Positions 36,015-47,200 of a stretch of 64,000 nt of DNA are shown piece by piece. This DNA is from Echinometra lucunter. Lineage: Eukaryota > Echinodermata > Echinoidea > Camarodonta > Echinometridae. How positions within the stretch are numbered: the stretch's first letter is position 1; every line of letters begins with the position of its first letter. The notes beneath the pieces are model-generated. The model was not told where the DNA came from and searched no databases. It saw only the letters and a list, made by a program, of their open reading frames with translations. Both the position numbers and the translations under genes were made by a program. The stretch is from assembly GCA_029962745.1 (NCBI GenBank), contig CM057154.1:24263823-24327822 (forward strand), in the 5' to 3' direction.

Positions 36015-37665
36015 TTAACTTCAACCCAGGACTCGACCTATAACCTAACCCTATATCTCTGACTGATTAAAGCCCATAGCAGCCACCACTGGAGCCTATG
36101 TAGAGGCACCAACCCTTCCAAAACGTTGCATTGGCATGCATGTTCAGCAGTCTGGGGACGCCAAGGTCAAAGGTCGAGCAGAGCGTACGATACTATGAAT
36201 ACATGTGTAGTAAAACAGTTACAGAAAAAATAGGAAAGAACTGCACAGTCCATGGTTAAGAGATACCACTGTACAAAGATTCCAAGTGTACGACATAATT
36301 ACAACTTTCCCAGGGCTGGAGCAAACATTTTTTGACATGATTTTCTTTCACAGGTGGTTTGTCGTTTTGGCCCCATTCGACCTCAGAAGATGCCAAGAAT
36401 ATCAGACTTTCAGTTCATTGTAATTTATGAGATAGTGAATACCAGAACCAACCTGAGAATAATATGCATTTTCTTCTAAACTAAAACTTTCACCAGAAGA
36501 ACTATTAATAATGCTGTACCCATCTTGCTCTAACAAAGTAACTTTCTATGCCATTTTGCAGTGATGTAAAAAAGCAGTCAGTATGATTCTTGGACTGCTT
36601 TACATCGGTCATATGTTTGGATAGTAATTATCTTTATTGTTCTTTATAAATGGCCCTTGGGAATCAGAAAGGCAAAAAATTTAAAAGCAAAATTTAAGTT
36701 ATTTCGTATTCATTCATGTTTTCTAACCGTTCTTGTGTGCATATTTGATTGATTAGAATGCCAATTCAGACTCTTGAAAATGTTGTTCAAAAGATTTTCT
36801 TTTTCTTCTCGAAAAAAAGAGCTCTGAAGATGTGAAGTTCTTTCTCATGACATGTCAACTTTCTCCTATTACTTCATAAGAAAGACAGGCATTTTAGTTA
36901 TATATTTATATGATGATTACGAGCTTGAAGACATGAATTGAAGAATTTGTACATATAGGTATGTAATGCAGAGAGGGAAGTCGTGATGGTTAGCTTAATA
37001 AGCAGTTCTGATTCAATGGAAATATTTTTTGTTTTCACTGGAGAATACCAGACACAATGTGATTGCCAAGTACTACACTGCTGAAAAACCTTGTTGAGAG
37101 ATTAATCTCACTAAACTGAATGAAAAAAAAAGGTTTCATACTGTTTTTACCATCTCAAATCTGTACAATTTATCTGCTTTTTTTTGTTACGACAATAATT
37201 TTCAGTGAGAAAAGAAAATAAACTGATGTTTTAAAGACTCATTATCCAGAATCAGTTTGTGTGTTCTGTAGTGATGTCTTAAGTTGCGGGCATTATTTGA
37301 TTTTGGTATTTACACACATTTTCCATCTATATTCCAAACCAGAGTTATCACAGGTGCATAAGGCCCATTCATATACAGTGTATTGGGGGGGTTGCTCGTT
37401 TTTCTTTCTGAGGGGGTTTTAAACTAATTTTTTAACATGCAAGGGATCGAGTGCGAGACATATGAAGCACAATCCTTTGTTGTATCAATGCAACTCATTT
37501 GTACACACAAAAAAATACACTTCAAAACCTCTGTGGCCCCCCTCCCCCTCATGTCTGAACATGCCCTTTTAAGTGTGCAATTGGTTTAATGGAAGGAAAA
37601 AGGAAACTGTTGGGAACCTACATGAATATGTGATATTACACATGTAAGCTAGTGCTTTAATTGTA

Positions 37666-37832
37666 CAGTGGAAACTCGATATAAAGAGATCTGATGTAAC
37701 AATATTCCTGATATAACACGGTAATATTCTAGTCCCAGCTCTTCATGTTCTATTATTTTTTTACCCCGATATAACAAGATTCCTGCTATAACAAGGTAAT
37801 TTTGTTGGTCCAAAGGACCTGAGTTTCCACTG
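37666..37832. mobile_element. Pogo/Tigger-like MITE, second flank copy
   Basis: Orthologous to 30170-30345 but about 9 bp shorter near the right end, where CTTGTTATACTC is reduced. Confidence 0.8.
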
Positions 37833-38825
37833 TATTAGAAAGAAACATATGGGGCTGTTGGAAGAAGAGAGAAAAGCAAGTAAGAGAGAAGAGTGAAAGA
37901 GGGAGAGACGGAAGTGAAAAAGGGAAAGGAATTGGAAGGGATAAACGAAAAGGGAAAAAGAAAGGGAGAGAAAGCATAATCATACTAAGGTTAATGAACA
38001 TCATTTGGCAATTAAACACATAAACATACAGAGAACCATCAAATTGCAGACACATGAATATTATTCAAATTCTTATTCCATAAAAAAGAGAATGTAAATC
38101 CTCATACATGTATCTATTTGAACATGTGTAATCATGTGTAATAAAAAAGTTATATAGATCTATAACAGGCCATTAAAGCTCCGCCATTTTGTCCAGATCC
38201 ATTAGAAGGCTGATCAAAGCACCATCAATATTCATGATCAAAAATGAATAATTCATTTTGTAAGATGATTCCAAGGAATGGCGTGCGTTTGTGCATGTTT
38301 TAAAACATGCCCATCAGCTAAAAACATGCACAATAAATGCACAATAAATGCGCGTTAAATCAAATTTTTACAATAAAATTGATACGCGCATAAGATGTGA
38401 ATAATGCAAGTGTTATTGATATCATGGCGACAGATAACGGATGCTTATCGGCCCTTTCAAATGATCCGAAAGAGGCGGGGCCTAATGTCATTCACAAAAT
38501 GATATCTGCGCGGGATGCTTTTCGTCTAGTAAATTTATCATATGTCTATGATCTGTAACCTACTGTATTGAAGGCAAGTTTGACATTACCAACATTTTGT
38601 AGGCAAAAAAATTCTTCACTTATTGAATCATGGCCTTATAGTGGAAAGTTTAATTTTGTTGCAATTGCCATTTAAAATAATGCATTTGAAGATGATCACT
38701 TTCTTCAAGATTCAAGATTCTTTATTGGTCCATGCATACTATTGCATAGAAATTTTGCTTCCAGTGGTTTTTAACATAATACAATACAATCCATAACAGT
38801 AAAGAAAACAAAAACAACGAGATTT

Positions 38826-38850
38826 AATTCGTCAATTGATCAGACGAATT
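38826..38850 (-). other. Hairpin at the 3' end of the Helentron-like element
   Basis: AATTCGTC, a 9-nt loop, then GACGAATT. It lies about 8 bp from the insertion junction, where a Helentron termination hairpin is expected. Confidence 0.75.
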
Positions 38851-39059
38851 AGGTGGTCTGTCGTCTTTTTGATATGGATATGATATCTATGATTATGAAA
38901 GGTATATCACAGTTGGCCTTTTATTCATCATTTTCATCATCAGGGTTTATATCACAGTCAACATTACTATCTCATTATCATGGTCATGAAGAGGATTATA
39001 GTCATTCCAAATTAAAGTCCCCATTGAGTGAAAATTTACAAAGAGGAAACAGCCCTGAT

Positions 39060-39870
39060 AAAAACGTTTTGTCAACGTTCTAAAAACATTTTGTGAACAT
39101 TTATTAAAAACGAAGCTGAAGCGCAACTAATAAAAATGTTTTATAAACGTTTTATGAACGTTCTGCAAACGTTTTGTCAACTTTTATTGCAGACAAAGAC
39201 GTAATGAACCTACTAAAAATGTTTTGTGAACGTTCTGAAAACGTTTTGTAAACATTATGAAAACATTTTGTGAACCTTTAAGACGTAAGAGACCTAATAC
39301 AAACGTTTTGTAAACGTTTTGTCAAAGTTCTGAAAATGTTTTGAAAACGTTTATTAAAGACGAAGACGTAGCAGACCTAAAAAAAAGGTTTTCTGAACGT
39401 TCTGAAAACGTTTTGCGAACGTTTATAAAAGACGAAGACGTAGCGGACCTAATAAAAACTTTTTGTAAATGTTTTATGAACGTTCTGAAAACGTTTTGTG
39501 AATGTCTATTAAATACGAAGACGTAGCAGACATAAGAAAATTGTTTTGAGAACGTTCTGAAATCGTTTTGTGAACGTTTATTAAAGACAAAACGTAGTGG
39601 ACCTAATAAAAATGTTTTGTTAACGTTTTGTGAACGTTAATTGAAAACGAAAACGTAGCGGACCTAAAGAAAACGTATTGGAAATATTTTGTGAATGTTC
39701 TGAAAATATTGTGTGAACGTTTATTCAAGACGAAGACGAAGACGTTCACAAAACGTTCTGAAAACGTTTTGTGAACGTTTATTAAAGACGAAGACGTAGC
39801 AGACCTAATAGCGGACCTAATAAAAAAACGTTTTGTAAACGTTTTAGAAACGTCCTGAAACGTTTTGTAT
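39060..39870. repeat. AACGTTTT-rich minisatellite
   Basis: About ten irregular units of 70-90 bp combining AACGTTTTGTGAACGTT, CTGAAAACG and TTTATTAAAGACGAAGACGTAGC. AACGTT is self-complementary, so the array can form many small hairpins. Confidence 0.85.
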
Positions 39871-40215
39871 TGGGTAATCTATTTGCTGTCTAATCACCAG
39901 TTTATCTAATGTTCAATGACCTGATGAACTAAAAAAATATTCAGGTCTGAGAAGGAGACTAGCATCACAGACACAGGACGATTTGATTTTTAGTATTATG
40001 CAAAGTTAACCCTAAAGGTTCAATACACGTTCATGAATCATATTTGCAATAGGGTTGTACATAGACTAATGTACACTGCATTGCAATAGACGTAACAGGC
40101 AAAATAACGCAGTTATGGCAGTGTTTGTAATTGTATGTATAAACGTAGTCGATGAAGATGGTAATATAAAAGGGCAAAAAATGTTAAAAAAAAGAATTAA
40201 AAAAAAATAATTGAC

Positions 40216-40288
40216 ACGCCGTCGCCGGGAGTCGAACCAGGGACCATGAGGTTGTGAGACCAGTGCTTTACCGATGGACCAGAATATG
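40216..40288 (-). other. tRNA-like segment with A and B boxes
   Basis: On the - strand TGGTCCATCGGTAAAGC (40281-40265) resembles a pol III A box, and GGTTCGACTCC (40238-40228) is a consensus B box at normal spacing. An anticodon-like loop CTCACAA would give CAC (Val). The acceptor ends do not pair and the anticodon and T stems have mismatches, so this is a tRNA-derived remnant or SINE head, not a working tRNA gene. Confidence 0.45.
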
Positions 40289-42330
40289 GTCCATAGAGAT
40301 AACACATAGATGAAAAATGGGATTCCTGAATCATATCTTCCAGTTCAAATTTCGATATGTTCCTGACATCTGATTAAAAAATAAATGGCACACTTACGAT
40401 AGAGAATTTTCTCAGCTACACATATTCGAAGCTGGGCGAAAATCGAGTAGAAATAATGGAGCTGTTGCTCAAAAAAGACGGGAATGTAGAATCAAGAATA
40501 AGAAAAAGGTCATGTCCCATAGACAATACACGCAAAATGTGAAAAAATGACATGCCTCCGTTTATCGTAAGATTAGACCATGATGCGGTTCTCAAAATGA
40601 AAAATAAAGGCAACTAATATATAAGAGCATTGTCTCAGCTACAACATACTGAAATCTCGGCGAAAATCGACCAACAATAAGCGAGATAGTCTTGATTGAA
40701 GAAAAAAAAACATGACGTCATAATTGAAAAAATGAAATTTTGAGTTTACATGAGAATATGGTAACATTCCGACTGTTCGACCCCCAAATTTTTTTCATGA
40801 ATTCAAATCTTCAACTCATAGGCTTTCAGAAAATGTAAAAAAATGGGGGGTCCCCATGCTTTTTAACGAGCTATAGCGGATTTTAAAGGGGGATGTTTTT
40901 GCATGTTTTTACGTTATTTGCCCCATAGACGCGCGCACGGATTTTGAACTTTGACGCGCGCGTGCGGCCTTATGGTCAGTTGAAATCGATTCTAAATTGA
41001 TGGAAATGGTCAAGAAATGTCTCAGAATTGCAAGTCAAGTGAAAAAACGGCGTTTTTACGTTATTTACGAGTTGCGCACGCGCAAAACGCGCGCGCGGGC
41101 GCTTACGCGCGGAAATTTTTGAAATGCTTAAAATGCCCTGAAATGGATTTTGGTTTGATCCATGAGTGATTTTGAGCATTTTTAAATTTTGCGCGCGCAC
41201 TGACGCGCGGACGTACGCGTACGTGCGCGTCTTAAAAGTTGGGATTGTTTAAATTGATATGAATATTCATCATGCCAAATATAAATGAAAAATGACATTC
41301 CGTTATGAAGATATGATCATGAGATGATATTTACAAAATGGCGCCTAGATGACGTCACGATGACCCGATGAACTTGAAAATGACTAAACATCCGAGATCT
41401 CGTAATGACTGATTATTCCTGAAAATTTGACGAAAAATGATTGAGCCAGTTCCCAGATCTCGACTGCACAAAAAAGTGGGTACCAATAAAAAGAATAATA
41501 ATAATAATTAATAATAATAATGAAGAATAAAGAAAATTCTGACGAAATTAAAAGGTGATCTGTCATAATATGACAGACCACCTAATGAAAGGATATAAAT
41601 GAGTGAGCATGCAATTCATGCATGAATAACATTATTTACAACCAAGTGTGTTTATCTAATTTGCTGATTACCAATACCGACCGCCTCCAAAAACTCCTCA
41701 ACTCTCAGACCCATCCCCCATCCACCCAAGAAATCCTCATTATTCTTCAGTGACTAAACCCCAAACCTAACACTAACCTTAATCCTTTTCCTAACATTGT
41801 TCTGAACAGAAACCCTTATCACAACCGCACCCTACATTTTCAGAGAAATTAAGACAGGAGCAATTGTCGCAGGAACAAATGTTGTCACCGGCTTAATATA
41901 AGTATACACTGAATGCAGCAAGCAATATAGACAATCCACATTTCTGATTACCAATAACTCCATCAATAAAATCTGTTTATGAGTCTATATAGGAAAGGTT
42001 TTCGATCTGAGAAAATCGGTGCCAAAGGCTTGAAAGTGTTCCAATCACCTGAAAAAAAGATAATTTGTTCATACAGCTAGAATGTATGAAATAACCCCTA
42101 AAAATTTTAACCTGGCATGCTAGAGGGTAATGATTAAGGTGTTGGGTTGGGTTGTCACTGGTGGGTTAACTGAGAATATATATGATCTCACAAGTTACAA
42201 TACAATTTTATCATCAATAGTGATCTGTCAGTTTACTGACAGGCTCAGTAACCCAAATTAGTTTTTATGACAAATGTCTCTCCGAGTGCTATGCTCTTGA
42301 GTCATCTGCTTCAGCACTTCATATCCTGTT

Positions 42331-42567
42331 GCTCCACACTCTCTATCAAATCATCTAGGAAGCCTTCACGAGGTCTTCCCTTTGCCTTCTTTCCATGCAG
42401 GTGACCTTCTATAACTCTGACCATCAAACTATCAAATGTCGCATTATGTGTACTATCCATTTCTTCTGTCTTTGTCTGATCGTTTGAATCAGCATGCGCT
42501 ATTCTTGAACACGGTGCAATACCTCTTCATTCGAGGTTCTATCTCTTCATGCAGAGAAGAGAAGCCA
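42331..42567 (-). mobile_element. RTE-like retrotransposon 3' fragment
   Basis: This 237-bp block is absent from the sister copy, where CCTG joins TTTTATAG directly (near 32070). On the - strand it reads KKWIVHIMRH, then EGHLHGKKAKGRPREGFLDD, the C-terminal pattern of RTE-type reverse-transcriptase proteins (an arginine-rich GRPR stretch followed by a DD). Several stops interrupt it. Flanking duplication is at most 3-4 bp (GTT). Confidence 0.6.
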
Positions 42568-42600
42568 GTTTTATAGAAGCAAATATTTTGAAGCTCATAA

Positions 42601-43057
42601 ATATATTTTTAATTGTTAGCAGAGCTAACCGATTAGCATAAGAATGTTTAACAGGTGCCTGTGCGGAGTTATGCGGAATCCGAGACCATTCAGAAATCAC
42701 TGACCTCGTTCGACACGCAGCAGAACGGACGTCTAATTGGAATTAAGATCGTGATGATCAGTTTTGGTCAGAACTGACTGCAAGCTCAAGAGAATGGACA
42801 GTGGATTACTCCTGGAAGGAATAGATGTATATGAGAACATCGCAGAGCAGCATCGTTTACAGTTAGGCAGAGTGGGTAATTAGTAAGTAACCAGCTCTTC
42901 TCAGTCCGTTCTGTCTTGCCGTCGAAGCTTGGTGCTCCCCAGGATACAGGTATGTTTTATAATATATGCTTTATGTTCTTTTGCAGGTCATGCTATAGGG
43001 TAGGGAGGAGGAATTGAAAATAATCTATTCACGTTTGAGTTGTGAATTAGGGAATAA
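42601..43057. mobile_element. 457-bp insertion of unknown class
   Basis: The sister copy lacks this block (AGCTCATAA|TTTGAATAC near 32095-32105). ATAA is repeated at both ends (42597-42600 and 43054-43057) and may be a short target duplication. No inverted termini or coding frame were seen. I cannot assign a class. Confidence 0.55.
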
Positions 43058-43635
43058 TTTGAATACAGTACAGTGACATGGAACCCCAGAGGAGTAAAAT
43101 ATTTTGGTAATTGGTACACTCTAAAAACATAAACTGGTAATCAACAACAGATAATACAGTACCTCAAATGGCTTATCAAAAGGCATGTTTGGCGGTTTTC
43201 ATCGGCTTCTCCTCAGCTGGGTATTCACATCAGATTTCCCAATCCTCCCATTGTTTTGTCTACGGAGGAACGGGAAGGTTAGTGAACCAAAAGACGCTGA
43301 GCAGAAATCCCGCTCCAGGCTGCAGTCAAATTGGGCTCTGACTTATGTGTATGATAAAAAGCCTACAACATTCCCACACAGACATAAAATGGACCTAAGC
43401 TATTTAAAAAGCTAACTGGAAATATGTGAATATCAAAAGGACATGTTACATAATTGGAACTTTACGTTGACAGGCAAATTGCCATTGAGTTATTTCATGA
43501 AGGATTTTGTGATCATCTACAACATAGACAGGATCTGTGGTTATCATTGTAAGCAGCATCATGTGATGAGTCCTGCATGGTCCTTAGGTAAACAGTGAGG
43601 TAGATTAATCATTCTTATCAACATGTGAGTTACTG

Positions 43636-44237
43636 TCATTGATCTCTGCACATGGCTATGGCTACTCCTAATGAAGCATCACCCTTATCACTGTATACGA
43701 ATGGTAAACCCTTAAACACGCTCTCAATCTCTTGCTTGAGTACTGGGTTACGAAGCAGAGCACTACCACACCCAACAACCCTTGTCACTCCTTTAGCCAT
43801 CATTTCATTTGGAGGAGACATTGTGCCAAGGTTCTTTGCGATCCCACGGCAAGTCGCTCTGAAGACGTCCCCAAGAGACAGGTTTTCAAAGCCAATGTTG
43901 GATGCCATACCTCTCCTGTTCGGCTGATGACGTTCTCCTCCAAGAACGGGGTCTATTTCGAGTGTGGTGTCCTCACAATTTAAGCCCATCTCAATCAACT
44001 TTGAGAATAATTGGTCTCTGTTGGATACTTCGGATAAGTCCAATTGCTGGAGCCATTCCTCGAGTGTGGTGACCAGCTGGGCAAGGACATTGCCTCCTGT
44101 AAGGGCTGCAGCCACAGAAAGGAAGGTCCCATCAAAGAATGGGAAGTACTCGATAGGGGAGGAGGGATCTGATTGGGGCGGGGTGAAGCCAGCCGGTGTG
44201 GTAGTAACAATCTGTGCAGATGTACTGATGCGGATCA
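43636..44237 (-). CDS. SHPK: SHPK last exon
   Basis: Begins after TTTTGTAG with TG-ATC-CGC and reads ISTSAQIV, then EYFPFFDGTFLSVAAALTGG, VLGGERHQPNRRG, SLGDVFRATCRGIAKNL and GVTRVVGCGSALLRNPVLKQE, ending CRDQ with TGA at 43638-43636. This is the ATP-binding C-terminal half of an FGGY kinase and is open throughout. Confidence 0.9.
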
Positions 44238-47200
44238 CTACAAAATAACAAAAAAGAACATAACAAATGAAAAATGTTTTGTTTACAAATACTAACTTGA
44301 ACAACTCCAGAATCATGAAAATTTATATGTAAATGAACACACATAGCGCTCAATAAAGCAATGGACTACTGAAAAAAACTTAATCAGAGCTTAAAATTTC
44401 AATGGCCTATACTACATTACCTGCCATTCACAATGAACATAACAAGAAGAATATTGAATTATTTATTGTAGTGCTTACAATTGATACTGCACAGAATGCA
44501 ATGCCGTTTTGATCATGGTCATGATGCAAAAAACGAATTTCGCACATTCAAGCAAATATCACTGTGAATGTGCCAAACTAATAAACAGATATGACATCTG
44601 ATAAATGATTTTGCTCTGAAAATTATAAGAAATAGCTTTGTAAACATACAAATATGCTGAATGTACAAAATATAAATAAAATGAAAAAAAAAAAAAAGCT
44701 TGTTCTCTTGCTGCTGTGCACAAGTTGTCATGGTGTCATACAAGTTGTGCTTTTTACTGAATGTGATCACTCTAAACAATCCACTTAAATGCAAGGTATC
44801 AAAATTAATTTGGCCTGGTTTTAATGGAACAGAATTCCATTAAGAGAACTTGAGGCAAGAAGCAAACATGTATTAAACAAGTCCAGCTTATAAAAATGCC
44901 ATCTATTCTATAGTATAGGGGACATCACATCCAGTATAACAGAATGAATGAGATTTCCTCCTCCTTCCTTCTTTTCTCTATTTTTCCTCGCTTTCTTCCA
45001 TTTTTTTGTTGTTGCTTATATTCCATACGCATTAACAATGCATTCTTTTAAGGGAACCAATAAGTGATTTGAGAATTGGTGTCATGTGACTAAAGGTGCA
45101 ATCACACACCGCCGATTGAGAAAGCAGTTCACGGCGGTTCGGCAATCTGCTTTGAACTGCCAAAGATTGTGCTAACACCGTACACAAAACCCTAATCATC
45201 CGTCACTCATCCGCCATCAACTCTGATGTTGAAAGCTATTCGAAACATGCTTAAAGAGTTCTGCCATCGCTTTGACACGGTTCATGGCAGTTCTGAGAAC
45301 GGCTGTCAACCGCCGTGAACCGCCATCTAAATTGGCGATGTGTGATTGCACCTGAAGTTTGTCAGAGAGGGGTGACATTATGGTCTTAGCTTCTCTTTTC
45401 TTTCCTTTACAGTCCTCATCAATTAACCCCCAGAATGCTGGGTAAAGCTTTTGTAGGGTTATTTCATATGTACTAGCTGTACACAAGCTTCTATCCGGGC
45501 TATGGGAACACTTTACAATGTATCAATACCTCCATCACTTGATGCCTGTAGAACTGGTAGTATGGTACAGGGTAGGTCCCCCATTCCAACACCAACATCC
45601 ACACCTTCTGGGATAATGCCATCACACCAATTGGACTCCCTGGTCTGGCCTACAATTGTTCCAGGATCTTTGACTTCTGGTAGAAGATGAGCTGGAAACC
45701 CACCTTTGGACAGTCTGTTTAAAGATGAGAAAATATCAGATTTATCGGAAGCCAAAGCCACATGAAATTAAATGCTTGAAACCGAATCAGTGCAAAAGAT
45801 ACTTACTTACTTGTACTTGGTACTTGGTGGTTATCCTCTTGAAAACTCCGCTTGGAAGTATGACGAAGAGGCCTTGGAGAGTGGCTTAATTTGAAATTAA
45901 ATCTTTGAATAATTTGTGGTTTGGGGCGCTAATGACATTTTGCGGTAGTCTGTTCCACTTCCTGACAGTCCTTGGCAGAAATGAGTTAATGTAATTGTTG
46001 GTATTAGCAGTAATTTCAATAAGCTGCGAGTTGTTCCCCCGTCTTGGTCTGGTCATTTTGGGTTTACAGGCCTCCGGTTTAATGAAGACGACATTGTTGA
46101 GAATCTTGTACAAATATGTGAGCTGGTTTATTTCCCTTCTGTCTTCTAATGTGGTCCAATCAAGTTTGGTCATCATATCAGTCACGCTGCTTTTCCTAGA
46201 ATAGTCATTATTGACAAAACGTGCAGCACGCCGTTGAACTCTTTCCAGCGAGCTGGTATTTCTCTTGGTGTATGGATTCCAGGCCACGCTCCCATATTCA
46301 AGGTGTGGTCTAACTAAGGTGGAATATAGCTTTTCCTTCACCTTCATGGAGGCTGGATAGAAATTCCTTTTGATGAAATTGAGAATACGAGTTGCCTTCG
46401 CCACAGCGTGATCAGTCTGGCTGTTCCAACTAAGGTTATTCTGGATAATGATGCCTAAGTAGGTAATCTTGTCTTTTTCTTCAAGATCAACCCCTAACAT
46501 GGTATAGTTGGTTCTCCCCGGGTTCCTTTTTCTGGAGATACGCATAGTGGTGCATTTAGTGGGATTAAATTTCATTCCCCATGTTGCCGCCCAGTCGGCC
46601 AGTGTGTCAAGATCTTTTTGAAGTAACTGCTCATCCTCCGGGGAGTGGATTTTCCGGTACACGAGGCAATCGTCAGCAAAAAGACGTGTTGTCCCCCCAA
46701 CGGCTTTGTTGATATCATTAATAAACAGGAGAAAGAGGTGTGGACCCAGTACTGTCCCCTGAGGGACCCCGCTCTCCACTCTGCGCCAAGTAGATGATTT
46801 ACCATTAACGACAACCCTTTGTAGTCTGTCAAATAGGAAGGCCTTGATCCAGTTCTGTACGCTGCCTCTCACCCCGTAGTAATCAAGCTTCTGGATTAAC
46901 TTCCGGTGCGGTACAACATCAAATGCCTTTGAAAAATCGAGCACTGCAATATCTGTTGTTATCTTGTTGTCAAAATTGGATGCGAGATCTTCCATCGTCA
47001 TGACAAGTTGGGATTCACAAGATAATCCTGAACGGAAAGCGTGCTGATTAGTGTTCAAGATTTGATGTTTTTCAAGATGTTGCATAAGTTGGCTATCTAT
47101 GATGTGTTCCAGCAGCTTACAGCTCACTGAAGTCAATGATACGGGTCTGTAGTTAGCTGGGTCAGAACGAGAACCTTTCTTGAAGATTGGCGTCACATTA

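Larger units (their letters stand above)
38818..41585 (-). mobile_element. Helentron-like non-autonomous element with 3' hairpin
   Basis: A 2768-bp insertion; the empty site AAAACAATGAAAGG is in the sister copy near 31335. Read on the - strand, the 5' end is TTAGGTGGTCTGTC (41585-41572). Its inverted partner lies inside the 3' end (38862-38849), next to a perfect 8-bp-stem hairpin AATTCGTC...GACGAATT (38826-38850), then a short tail ending TCTCG. Insertion is between the two T of the target TT without duplication. This is the asymmetric-terminus layout of Helitron2/Helentrons. It contains a minisatellite (39060-39870), a tRNA-like segment and very CG-rich tracts (40925-41225), but no Rep/helicase ORF. 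Confidence 0.7.
33935..43463. repeat. Second copy of the SMG6 3' flank (duplicate of 26784-32504)
   Basis: After removing the insertions at 35434-36014, 38818-41585, 42331-42567 and 42601-43057, the block aligns end to end with 26784-32504, a few percent diverged with small indels. No recognisable host exon is seen in it. It runs without a gap into the SHPK 3' end, which the other copy (ending in N) does not reach. Confidence 0.88.

Noticed and set aside
40216..40288. Functional tRNA-Val gene
   Set aside because: Acceptor arms do not pair and stems have mismatches, so only a tRNA-like remnant is claimed.
45217..45486. - strand ORF as the missing SHPK exon
   Set aside because: It overlaps the inverted-repeat MITE and shows no similarity to the expected kinase segment.
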